Shown: positions 13,701 to 25,700 of the stretch, one piece after another
Layout of the letters: the number at the start of each line of letters is the position of its first letter
How positions within the stretch are numbered: position 1 is the first letter of the stretch
Assembly (NCBI RefSeq): GCF_028583425.1
Contig: NC_072806.1
Location: 38,858,001 to 38,922,000, forward strand
DNA: 64,000 nt
Source: Eublepharis macularius
Lineage: Eukaryota > Chordata > Lepidosauria > Squamata > Eublepharidae
Direction: 5' to 3'
Position numbers and translations under genes: made by a program
Notes under the pieces: generated by a model
What the model was told of the DNA's origin: nothing
The model's input: only the letters and a program-made list of their open reading frames with translations
The model's database searches: none

Positions 13701-16700
13701 ACAGCAGTTCACAGATTGCACAATCCTCCAATACCAAGAGGTCTGTAATGGTAATAGGTCTTTGGAAAGGTCTTTCTCTGTCTACCGGTCTGGTGTAATG
13801 CTAAGAGTGTTGGTGGTTCTTCGCTCACCTGCTATTCAGTGGTTTTGTTATGACTTGGTTTCTGCTCTGGGTCTTTTTCAGGAAACAAAGGAAAAATTTA
13901 GGAAGCTTGTAATAGGTTTCATGAGAGAAAAGTTTTGTTTCCTTGCCACAGAAATAAGCTGGACAACAGTAGTAAAAAAAAAAAATAGAAAAGAGTCCAG
14001 CAGCACTTTTAAGACTAACCAACTTTACTGTACCATAAGCTTTCCTCTGTCAAAGACACAGGAATTACCTGTGTCTTTGTGCACCCTAAGCTTGATAACT
14101 GTGCGATATTATAAGGAGGTCCAGGAAAACAGAGCAGGCTGGTTTCATCACAAATGCGGCCCTTCCCACTCATGAGAGAGCTGCTCGGCGCGATCAGAAT
14201 GCAGAGCAAGGCTCAAGGGAGTGCCCTGCTGCAGGGTGAGGACTTGCATGTTGCAGTCACGGTTTTTTTAAAAAGCTAGTCCTGGTACATATAGAAAGCT
14301 AGCAAGTGAGAGTAGGCTGTTTTACTCTGATCTTCTACATGCAGGGAGCATCCAGTGAGTCCTTATCTGCACTTTAAAGTAATATAGTCCCAAGGGAGCT
14401 GTACTGATCGATTCTTCCGCACATACTTTTCGTTTCAAATGGCTTAAGCACATCTTGATGAATGTTACTTGGGTTATGTAAGGGGAGAAAAACCTTCATA
14501 GTTGAAGAGATGACATACCAAAATGTACTTTCAAATGTCAATCTTTTTCATGTTTTTCTATAGAAATCCCCAGTCTTCTGCAAGTAATGCAGCCGCCTGA
14601 AACTACAGAAAAAGATAAGTAAGTTTGGGTTTGCTCTTGTCTGTTGTGATGGAATTGTAAAAGAAAAGCTACCCCAAAATTGTTACCTTGGGACATTATC
14701 AGGACTACTGGCCAGAATTCGTGGGTTTCTGCAATAGCCCAGTGTTAGCTTAGAAGTCCAAAAACTGGGTTGTGGACTGGTCTGGCTGCAGAGACCATTC
14801 AGTTTAAGAATGGCATAGATCACAAGAGTTTGTGCGGTGTAGTAATTAAAGTGGTGGACTAGAATCTTGGTGACCCGGGTTCAGATCTCCACTCTGCTAG
14901 GAAGCTTGTTGGTTGACTTGGAGTGTGTCATGTTTGTACCTAGCCTTATCTAATGCACGGGGTTGCTGATAAAATTGGGAAGGAGCCCTGAGCACCCTTA
15001 AGGTAAAGGCAGGATCAAAAGGCTCTCCAAATGTCTCTGGATAATCTAAACATATAAAACAGATATTTACTTATTTACTTACTTTACCCCACCATTCTCT
15101 CCAAAGATGGGGAGCCAAAACAGGTCACATCATTCTCCTCTCCATTTCTTTTTTTTAAAAAAAATTTTAATAAAAAATTTTTATTTTTAATTTCTAACAT
15201 AAAAAACTACAAAAAACTACAGGAATATAAAGGAAAAAAGGGGACTGGGGAAAAGGGAAGAGCAACTTATAAACAGAAAACACACACTACATCTACATGT
15301 CTTGTATTCCCTTCATACTGCAATTTTTCTTTAAAGTTAACTTTCTAATATGCTATCAGATTGGTAGATCTTATACAATACAGACTACATTCAGGATCAG
15401 GTCTTCTCCCCACCCCCCCCGGCGTCTCGGTCTTAATTCTCTCTGCGCAGCTACAATAGCTGCGCTCGTTCCCTCCTCCCCCCCACTCTCCCCTTCAGAC
15501 TTTGGACTTTCTTCTTGCTGGAACTCCTGATGGTTAAACAAAAAGTCCCTCAGCTGTACTTCCCATGTTAACTTGTAGGTTTGATCCTTGTATCTGAACC
15601 AAATGCCTTCCGGAAACAACCATTTGTATTTTACTTCACATTTCCTCAGGAAAGCCGCAAGTCTTTTATATTTAAATCTTCTTTTACGAGCCAAAAATGG
15701 AACATTCTTCAATATCTTAACCTTATTGCCCAAATAGTCCAAGTCCACATTATACGAATTATATAAGATGGTGTCCCGAGTCTTCTTAGATGAAAAGTCA
15801 ATAATAATCTCGCGAGGCAGCTGATGCTTCATTGCATATTTTGAAGATGTCCGACGGACTTCCAGAATATCGCTTTTTAACTCTACTTTAGTTGCCTTAG
15901 CAAATGACGCCAAAAGTTCCGATACCAAATCTTTTAAATTTTCACTTTGCTCCTCTTTTACATTCTGAAGACGCAGTACTGTTTGGGCACGGTCCACTTG
16001 TAATCCTATTATTTGATTCTCCAAGAGCTTCACTTCTTTACTTGTTGCTTTCATGAGTACTACGTTTTCGCGTGCAGACTGCTCTGCTCCAGACGCTGTT
16101 TCTTTAATGGTTTTCACTTCGCTTTCCACTGAATCAACCTTTTGCCCCATTTCATTTAACTTCGCTACAAAGGGCTGCATAGCTTCAAAGACCGCTCGCC
16201 TGACCATCTCTTCCAGGGTTTCCCCCTTCCTCTGTAACATCGCCATCACCAATTTACTCATCGCAGGGCTCTGCTTTTTCGTCGCCATCTTGGGGGGGGG
16301 GGGGCGCTAGCTAAGTTCCGAAACTCCGTGAAGGGGAAGAAATCCGCGCCTTCTTAGCTTCAACTCCCACCAATCCTTCGCATACGCTTAGAAATCAGAA
16401 GGGATTCGCTTACTTACAGGTTTTCACCTTAAATCTACTTACTGCCATTCTCCATGGCCCGGCAGCACGCGATGTGCTGCGCAAGTCTGCCGGCCTCCGT
16501 TGGAGCAAACGGGCAATTTACCCCCTGCATTGCTTTCAGGGGGTTCTTCCCGCCGCGCTCCGGACCGTTGCTCCCTCACTGGGAGTCCTGGGGGTTAACC
16601 CTCGCGAGTCAACCGCCCGGTCAGGCTGCTCGGACGTTTCCTCCCGGACCTGCGGAGAGGAGCGTCCAACATGGCTGGGAAAACGAAACCGAAATCCATT

Positions 16701-19700
16701 CTCCTCTCCATTTCATCATCACAACAATCTTGTGAGGGAGGTTCACAGTGTCCACTGTGGAATGAGGACTCAAAACCCAAGTCCCTCAGACCCTAAGCCA
16801 GCCCTTTAACTACTACCCTGCTATAGCTCTCAATAAAATCTGTGGTCTCTGGAGACAAAGCACTCAACAGGTAGACTAAATCAGCTATCTTTAAAGTCTT
16901 TATAGAATATTCTAGAAAATGCAGTTTACTGTGGAAGCTCAGTTTGAGCACTTGTCTATAGGTGTGTTTTATTTTTTCTTCAAAGCAAATCAAGTTGCTT
17001 CTAAGTCTACCTGCTTTCCCAAACAGGGAGTGCTAAGTAGCAAACAGCTTGGATGCAAAGATAACCGGCAAGAAAATATGCCATCTTTGTTTGTTTGTGT
17101 TTTACTTCAACATTTCTATTCTGTTTTTTGATCAAATGGCTCCCAAACCAGAAAATAGTAAATGAAAAATAATTTTAAAGTAATACCTAAAAACCCGACA
17201 TACCATCAAAATGATCCAGAAAATAAAACTTTTACAAAGCTGGGAAAATCAGGGGAAAAAAATCTTTGGAGGGAACTGATAATTGAATGCTGCCAAAAAA
17301 AGGGATGGTTTTAACCATTCATCTAAAAAACAGGGAGGATAAAACCAAGGCCCCTTCCCTAAGTGTCTTGGCGCTCCTGCAGAGAAAGTCCCACTCCATA
17401 TACTTACCCATTGCACCTTTGACGCTGGGCAAACATGCAGCAGGGCCTTTGCAGAAAATCCTAATGTAGGAAAAAGTGCAATATTTCCCTATCTATCTGG
17501 CTGTCCGTACCAGGAATATAGGAGGAGGAGGACTGCCTGAACGTTTCTTTCCGTCACTTTCAGCTATATGTCCAGGGGCACGTGTCTGCAAAGAAAGCTG
17601 TAGGCAAGATTCCAGGTGGCTGGACCTGATAAGGTTCAATCCATTTCTGTATTTCTGAGCTTTCCTACTGAAGAGGTCACAAGACTTAAGCCCAAATGCT
17701 GTTGGTAGTCACAGATTCACAATTCTGTCCTAAGTGTAAGTTGTGGCAAACTGGCAATAGCATCTTACTACTCCCCTCCCTCTTTTTCTCAAGCAGAGCT
17801 GATGAGCATCCAGAGACCGATGGAGTTGAAGCAGGTGACACAGAGGTGAGTTTTCTCTTCTTTTTGTCTTATCTCTGAATGCGACACTTTGTAAGGTAAT
17901 ATAAACAAACAAAAAAGATTCTGCTCCAAACTTAGAAGTGGAAGCAAGAGAGTACCACAAATCTGGCAAAGCAAAAAGTGAGGGTGTGTGTGGGGGGGGG
18001 CGAGTATAGTGCTGGATAGACGGTGAGAAGCTTTTAGGGGTGTGCACTAGTTAATCTTATTTATTTGACAACAACACTGCCTGCCCTCTTCTTAATGCCT
18101 ACTGAAGCCTTTTTCAGGGGAAACTCTGTCCCCAAACTGAAAATTAATTGGTGCTTTTTTGAAAAAAGGCCCACACCTCACCTGTGTTAAAACCTAGGAA
18201 CAAGAAATCTTCTTCAGAGCAGCTCCCCAGAACTCCACCAATAAAATGGCAACAGCAGCATTTGTATGATTTGTAAGATTTTATGTGTTACTATAATGTA
18301 ATGTATGTTTTTAATGTAATTTATATGTAATGGATTTTAGTGTGTCTAATTGTTGTTTGCCGCTCTGACCCTGCATGCAAGGAGAGTGAGGCACAAATGC
18401 AAATAAATAAATAGATAAATAAATAAAGCAACACAACCACCACCAATCAACCCTTTAACTACTGAACTACAAACTAATGCCCCCTCAAGAACAAGTTAAC
18501 AATAAAAATGCTCCTCCCACAGAGAGCAGCAACACAACAATCAACCAACTCTAAATATTTTACTGCAAACTAATGCCCTCCAATATCAACAAGTTAACAA
18601 CACTAAAAAAAAAATACCCCCATCAGTAACAACAAACAGGAGCTTTTGAGAACCACAGGTCTCTTCATCAGATGCAACTGACGAAGAGAGCTGTGGTTCT
18701 TGAAAGCTTATGCCTCAATAAAGTTGGTTAGTCTTAAAGGTGCTACTGGACTCTTTACTATTTTGCAACTACAAACTAACACAGCTAACTCCTCTGGATC
18801 TATAACAAACAGAAGAACAACAACTCAAGCACAAAATCCTGCCCCTCCCCCAAATGCAACAAGTCTTAAACAGAACAAGCGGTACAACAACATAACTTCT
18901 TTAAATATTAAACTCAAGAGAACAAGAACACAATCTAAAGGCAAGGAGGGAAAAACACAGGAACACCCTGCCCCCCCCCAATAACCTGTAAGGATTAAAA
19001 AGCAGAAAAATAAAATCAAAATTCTCTGCCAACCAAAGCATTACCTATTAAAGAAAAAACAAGAGAAAACTTTAATTTAAAACCAATGCACCCCCAAACA
19101 AAAGACTAAAGGAAAGGAAGTTTTAAAAGGAACTCGAAGGAAAGGCTAATCCCCCCCCCCCCAAAAAAAACCCCAGGAAAACACAGACAGTAACATTTTA
19201 ATTTTTAAATATAAAAAAAGATTATTCTCAAACCAGGTCTTCAGGACATGCCCTCTCCTCAAGTTTCCTCTCCAGGCAGGCAGCAGTTCAGGTGGTCCAG
19301 ACTCCAGGCAGGCAGGCAGCAGCAGAGTAACTCAAAGGTAGAGACTCACGAGCAACCAGAGGACACGAGCACTCAACAACACTCTCTCCAGAAATCTCAC
19401 TCTAAAATGGGGTCTTCTCTGAGCCAGGCCGTCTTTTAGCCAAGCCTTCGTTTATGTTCTTGCAAGAATTTAAAAAATACTCTCGGTGACTGGCCAATCT
19501 ACTAAAGTGCCAACATGACCTCCCATCGGTCACTCGCTCTCGCATTCCTCTCCCACCTTCCTCACTTGCCCCCCCCCTCTGCTGCCTGCCCGGGGGGGGG
19601 GGCGGCATGGAAAAACTAGCCAGCCAGCTTTAAAATGGTTGGTGCAGCAATTTCTGCATAAACCCAAATTATTTTGGTATATTTGGGAAGCCGTGGTTTG

Positions 19701-22700
19701 GTATTCTTGAGTATGCTGAATATACCCAAATAAGATACTATTCGGTTAAATATTCAGCATACTCAAATATTTCTGGATATATTTGAGACTGGACTCTAGA
19801 ATATACTTGAATTATTTGGGTTTATACTGGGATCATCACCATGCCAGTCATTTTAAAGCTGTCTGACTTGTTTTTCCAAGGGCAGGCAGAAGAGGGGAGG
19901 GGGAATGAGAGGCTCAATGGCCAATGGGATGTGGTGTTGGAGGAGGAGCTTCAGTTACTTGTTTGGCGACCACAGGGAGTCTTTGGGAGAGCCTGTCTAG
20001 TAGGAACCCATGTGGCCATATTGGGGTGTTCGGTTTCGTATTTCTGAGCCAAATATACCCAAGTATAACAACAGTAAGGTATCAAAATCAAAAAGAGTCC
20101 AGTAGCACCTTTAAGACTAACCAATTTTATTGTAGCATAAGCTTTCGAGAATCAAGTTCTTTTATATGCAGCTCAGAAATACCAACTTGCCTATCCCAGT
20201 AGCCATAAGTAGGGGTGGGGGTTCCTAGTTAAAAGACCTAAAGTTGTGCAGTGGTTAGAGGGTTGGATGGTGGGAGGGGTGAGTCCTCAGCAAAAAAAAA
20301 AGCAGACTATATGTCAATTAAATACATTCCTTAAAGAAAGTGTTGTATAAAAGTTGAGGAGGCATAGGGTTATTGGTGGATGGAAGGGACCTTGCAAGAT
20401 CCCAGGATACGCTAAGGAAAGTTACAGTGTAGCTCCCTTAGCTGGTCTGGGTCTGTTCAGTGCCCAGATGTGAGTTCAGGAGTTGCTCCTCCATCAGTCA
20501 CAGAATTTTGTCACCTGTTTCTTTTTTTCTAGCAAGCAGAAGACCCTGAGCCAAACAAATCAGAGGCGGAAGACGACGAAGATGAGATCGATGACCTGCG
20601 GAGTGGGCTGACCCGCTGGAGAGGGATGATCTCCCGCAAGGCCAGCCAGACAAGCGTCTACCTACAGGAGTGGGACATCCCCTTTGAGCAGATTGAACTG
20701 GGTGACCCCATTGGCCAAGGGCGGTGGGGCAAAGTGTATCGGGGGAGATGGCACGGGGAGGTCGCCATCCGCTTGCTGGAAATCGACGGTAACAATCAGG
20801 ACCACCTGAAACTCTTCAAGAAGGAGGTGATGAATTACAGGCAGACCAGACACGAGAACGTGGTGCTTTTCATGGGGGCTTGTATGAACCCCCCACACCT
20901 AGCAATCATTACTAGGTAAGGACCTTAATGACGTATATAGAGAATTTCAATCTATCCCGAATCCATCTCTCTCCTGTATCAGTCTAGATCTCAAAGGGCT
21001 TTCTTAACATGTTCAGCCATTTTAAGTTCCCTTTTAGTAGCTCTTAGAATAGTGGAAACCAAAGCCTCCGTTTTCAGGGGTAATACACCAGAGTTGTGTG
21101 TGCATTGCTAAGAAAAATGAAAAAATTTACATCACGGTTGTCTTGCCTCACCCACCCTGTACAAAGAAAAGATGAATTTTGCAAACTGTATGAAATGATG
21201 CTCATTGTATACATGAGGGCCAGGGGCTGCAAAGAAAATCCTATTTGTCCCTGCCTCCCACTGCTCAGACTTCCTCAGACATTTCCTGTACTCTTTGATG
21301 CCTGCTTTTATATCATTAAGCGTGCAGAATTTGCTAGGGGGGTACCCAGGGTCTTGCCCCCAGGTATCCCTGTACATTTTTAAAAAATGTTAAATCAGCG
21401 ATACTTGCAATTTTGTTTGTTTTTAAAGCCCTTCACAACCAGAGTTCCTGGGAAGACTCACTGTAGGTTGAGAGAGGCTTTGGACTCTGGTCTCCGTAGT
21501 CCTCCTCTGACCCAGGGGCCTTCAGCCTTGTTGAGCCTGTGGGCACTTTGGGGATTTTGCAGACACTGAAAGAGCACCACCACAGAATGGTTGCCACGAG
21601 GTCTGGGGCCAATCACAAAATGCTGGGAGGTGCCAAGCCAAGCTTCTGCCTACAACGGAAACAGCTGCCTCCAAAGGGGCGCTCCCTGCAGCTGTAAAGG
21701 CCATGCCTCCTGGGCCTTTGTGTGGTGCCTCCTGCTCCAAGGAGATGGAGAAAAGCTGGGACTCTTTGCTTCAGGGGGAAAGGAAGGGGGCACCAGGGGG
21801 CACCGTGGGGAGACACCTGCGCTGCACGAATGAACGGAATGTTTTTTCCTGCCTCCTGAAACTCAAAGAGATGGGAAATGAGCCAAGAACAACCGGTAGC
21901 ATTACTTTAAAAGAAAGCAGCAAAACCCATCCAGATTTTCTAGCCAGAAAGACATATGTGAAATATAGTTACCCAGTATACAAAGTTGTCCAGAAAATTA
22001 TGTCCTCTCTTCTTCTGGTGTGCTGTTGGGATGAATTTCAGACTCTGTATTTCTGTCCTTCTAATAGCCTTCCAGTCTCAAGGCAGAGGTGTCTGAAGAA
22101 AATATGAAGAACCAGTTTTATTTTTCCTGCCTTAATGATTGCTTGGTCTTCCAATCTATTTTAGCTTCTGCAAAGGAAGGACACTTCATTCATTTGTAAG
22201 GGACCCAAAAATATCTTTGGATATTAACAAGACGAGGCAGATAGCCCAAGAGATCATCAAGGTGAGAAGCAGTGTGTGTAAGACTGACATGGTGTGAGCT
22301 CAGGCCCAGCCTCCTTTGGGCCAGGTAAATGGGATGTTTTTCCACTGTGGAATTTCTTCCCCGGGAGGCAACCCCCCCCCCCCCAGTGTCCCCTTCCCAT
22401 GTCCTCTTTCAAAAGGCTGGTAGAGACTTTTTAAAGACTTAGGCTGGCTTTTCAAGACTTTGATGAAGCTCTAGGATAATGTTTAATGGGACGGTCTGCT
22501 GTTCCACCAGCATGGAAAACTGTGACACCTTGTTGCCAAAGCAGCAGTAATAATGGGCTGATTCATACATTGTGGGAATATACAGGTTGAGTCTGGAGTC
22601 CCCACCCTGCATCCCATGTAACAGTCAGATAGGAGTTGCACGTTCTCTTTCGTTCCTGCCGCACCATGCCTGGTTCAGACTGGGACTATGGTGTGCGTGG

Positions 22701-25700
22701 AGGAGGAGTTGCAGCCTTGCCCCCTCCTGTACTGTTTTCCTGACCGGAAGTGTTTGGAGGGGGGCATTCATTTAGACTATTGGAGAAATCTACAATTGCA
22801 CATGTAGGTTTCCCCAATGGGCTGGATAGTGCAGGTAGGGGAAATGGTACCGGGGGTAGGGGAGGCTGAAGCCCCTTCTCCACTCATGTCACAAATCCGC
22901 AATCCAAATCATGTTTTTTGTAGGCAGTCTGTGTGTGGGTGTGTGCGTGTGCGTGTGTAAAACCTGGGGCAAATCCCCAGTCCTGGTGTGCAAGATTTGT
23001 TGTTCCAGTTGTGCAAAGTCTTCTGCTTCTCCTTGGCTCACAGGCTTGTTTGCAGCTGTTGCAACGCAGACAGTTGTGGGATTCTTGGCATCTTTTTGCC
23101 TCCTGCTGCGGGGAAATCTCTTCGTTCTCTCTGATGGGGTGGTGGGGGAACGGCAGTTCCTGGTAGGAGAGTGTTCTTGTCCGAGAAGTGTGGGGAAGGG
23201 AAAACCAAACTTCCTTATCAGCCACCTCAAATGTTGCTGCAGCCATAAACTCAGGAAGTGGCCTTAGGCCAGGCAGCCAATTCAAGCCTCCCTCCCCAGT
23301 CTGCAGTGCGCAAGAGTGTTAGAAACCTGCCGTCTAAGTGTCTCCACTTAGGCTCCCAACTAGCATGGTCAAGAAAGGCCTTCACTCATTAGTCAGAGTG
23401 TGCACTCACACATGATCAGGTACTAAGCTGCCCCATTCTGAATCAGACCCCTGGCCCATCGAGGTCAGTACTGTCTACTCCGACTGGCAGCGGCTCTTCA
23501 GGGTCTCAGGTGGAGGCCTTTCACGTCACTTCCTACCTGGTCCATTCAAATGGAGGTGCCAGGGATTGAACCTGAGACCTTCTGTGTGCAAAGCTGATGC
23601 TCTACCACTGAGCCTCAGCCCCTCCCCTGCACTACTCAGGAGGATGGAGCAATGGGGTGACCCTGTATATCTTCATACATCCATGCCAACCAAAGAGGCA
23701 TGTTAGGAGTTGCTGTTTCTGGCATTCCATATCTCTTCTCTCCCCCCCCCCCACCTGGTTTTTGTGGGATTTGGGGTTAAATTCGCCCAGTGTCAATTGC
23801 TCTGAGATGGCATTGGCCCATGACTGCCCCCCCCTGGATTTGACTGCAGTACAGCTGCAGAGCAGGCGACTCTGCACTCCCCACAATGTTTGTGCCTTAT
23901 GGCATATTGCACAAAGAAGGGAGGAGCAGTCAGTGGAAGCCAAACCAGATTCCACTGGAATAAAGCCAATCCATCCCCCATCCCTGATCTTTTAAAACTG
24001 ATGTTGCTGTGTTTCTCTCTCTCTCTCCCTCCCCACATAGACACCAAAGCAACAAGAACAAGCTGGTGTGGGCCAGAGGATGTGGCATAAAGTTTGGGGC
24101 TGGTCAGGACTGGGACCAGGGAACTGCAGGGCTGCCTCCTGTGGGTGCCCCTAGTGCCCCAGGCAATTGCCCAGTGGGCAGACTGCCTCCGGGGCTGGCT
24201 CAGAAGGGCACGTGGAGGACTTCCTATTGCTGACTTCAGGCAGGCGGCCATTTTGGTCTGCAGTAGAACAGCAGGATTTGAGTCCAGTGGCACCTTAGAG
24301 ACCAACAAGATTTTTAGGGCATGAGCTTTTGAAAGTCAAAGCTCTTTTCTTCCTGTATCCGAAGAAGGGGGCTTTCGGTCTCAAAAGCTTATGCTCTGAA
24401 TATCTTGTTGCTCTCTAAGGTGCTACTAGACTCAGATCTGGCGGTTCCTGTTGCTGAGGGCAGATTTGATGGCACCAGCGGAAGTTCCGTGTCTTTCCCT
24501 AACACCTTTCATAATTCTCTTCAATGGAGCCAGTTTGTGCATGCAGCTATCAGTCACTGATACATACGCATGGGGCCTGGATTCCCTTTGCAGTGGATTT
24601 TTATGTCTTCAGACAAATACTTTTTGGGCATCCTTCCTTCCCAATAAAATGGGAAGAGCAGCTGAGAGTCATGGGGGCAGGTGTAAGCATAGTGTGTGAT
24701 CTACAAAAGGAGGGTGTTGAATGGCAGCGGTGGAGAGAGGCAGATTTGGCCATGAAACCTGTTGTTTACATTCTTTCTATTTCAGGGCATGGGGTACCTT
24801 CATGCAAAAGGAATTGTACACAAAGACCTGAAGTCCAAGAATGTTTTCTATGACAATGGCAAAGTGGTGATCACAGACTTCGGCCTGTTTGGGATTTCTG
24901 GCGTGGTTCAGGAGGGAAGGTAATTGGGCTTTGTCTTCCCCTTCATAGCATTTCCAAGTTTTAGTATAGTTACCTACAGCAGAGTCGTAGGTTTATGCAC
25001 TGGCAAAAAAAATTTCTATTTATACGGAGCCATTAATATGCACAACACTTCAGAGACAAGAAAACAAGACCTTGTCCCAAGAACTTCCCAGCTGAATGTC
25101 TCGGTCCCTTGGGGACAGCTAGAAAATTAAGAGCCTCTCTGCAGCACGGCCTTGTTTTGTGCCAGCTGTGTGGGAAATACTGCCCTGGGTATGTTCTAGT
25201 CAGAGTTGGAATACGTCGTGTAAGCGCTGCTGTTTCTTCCTTTCCAAGAGGGCAAGCGCTGAGCTCTCTCTGAGCTCTCCAGGTGAAGTCAGTGGAAGGT
25301 GAACACTAGTCTGGATGTTGACTGCAACCAAAACGGTGTTTAATTTTTAACTAAAGGAAGTATACTCTCACGTCACTGGGCATGTTAGAAAATATGAGAC
25401 TGGCTTTCAGTGAGTCACACCAATAGTCTGTTTAGCTCTGTATTTACTCTGGCAGGGAGCAGCTCTCAAGAGTCTTGTGCAAAGAGAAGTTCTTCCCCAG
25501 ACCCGAGGGCAGAAATAGAGACAAAAATCTCCCTCTGTCCATAAAACACAAGTTGTGCAGCCTCGATTTGGGGAGCGGCTGTTTGACAATTCAGCCTCCA
25601 CCCAGTTTTGTGAATGGAAACGGGTCTCTCTGCTCTATTAGCATTTTAAAGAAAAGAAATCATGTTTTAAAAGGAAAAAGACGCGTCCTTTAAAATGAGG

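Noticed and set aside
13522..14175. 217-codon open frame
   Set aside because: It runs through a palindromic repeat arm and unrelated intron sequence; composition is AT-rich and no domain is seen.
23793..24308. 171-codon minus-strand open frame
   Set aside because: No recognisable domain, crosses unrelated sequence and repeat arms, and lies in a KSR1 intron.
24094..24324. Possible tRNA-like or small RNA in GC-rich intron sequence
   Set aside because: No cloverleaf with paired acceptor stem could be drawn; the stretch leads into a palindromic repeat.
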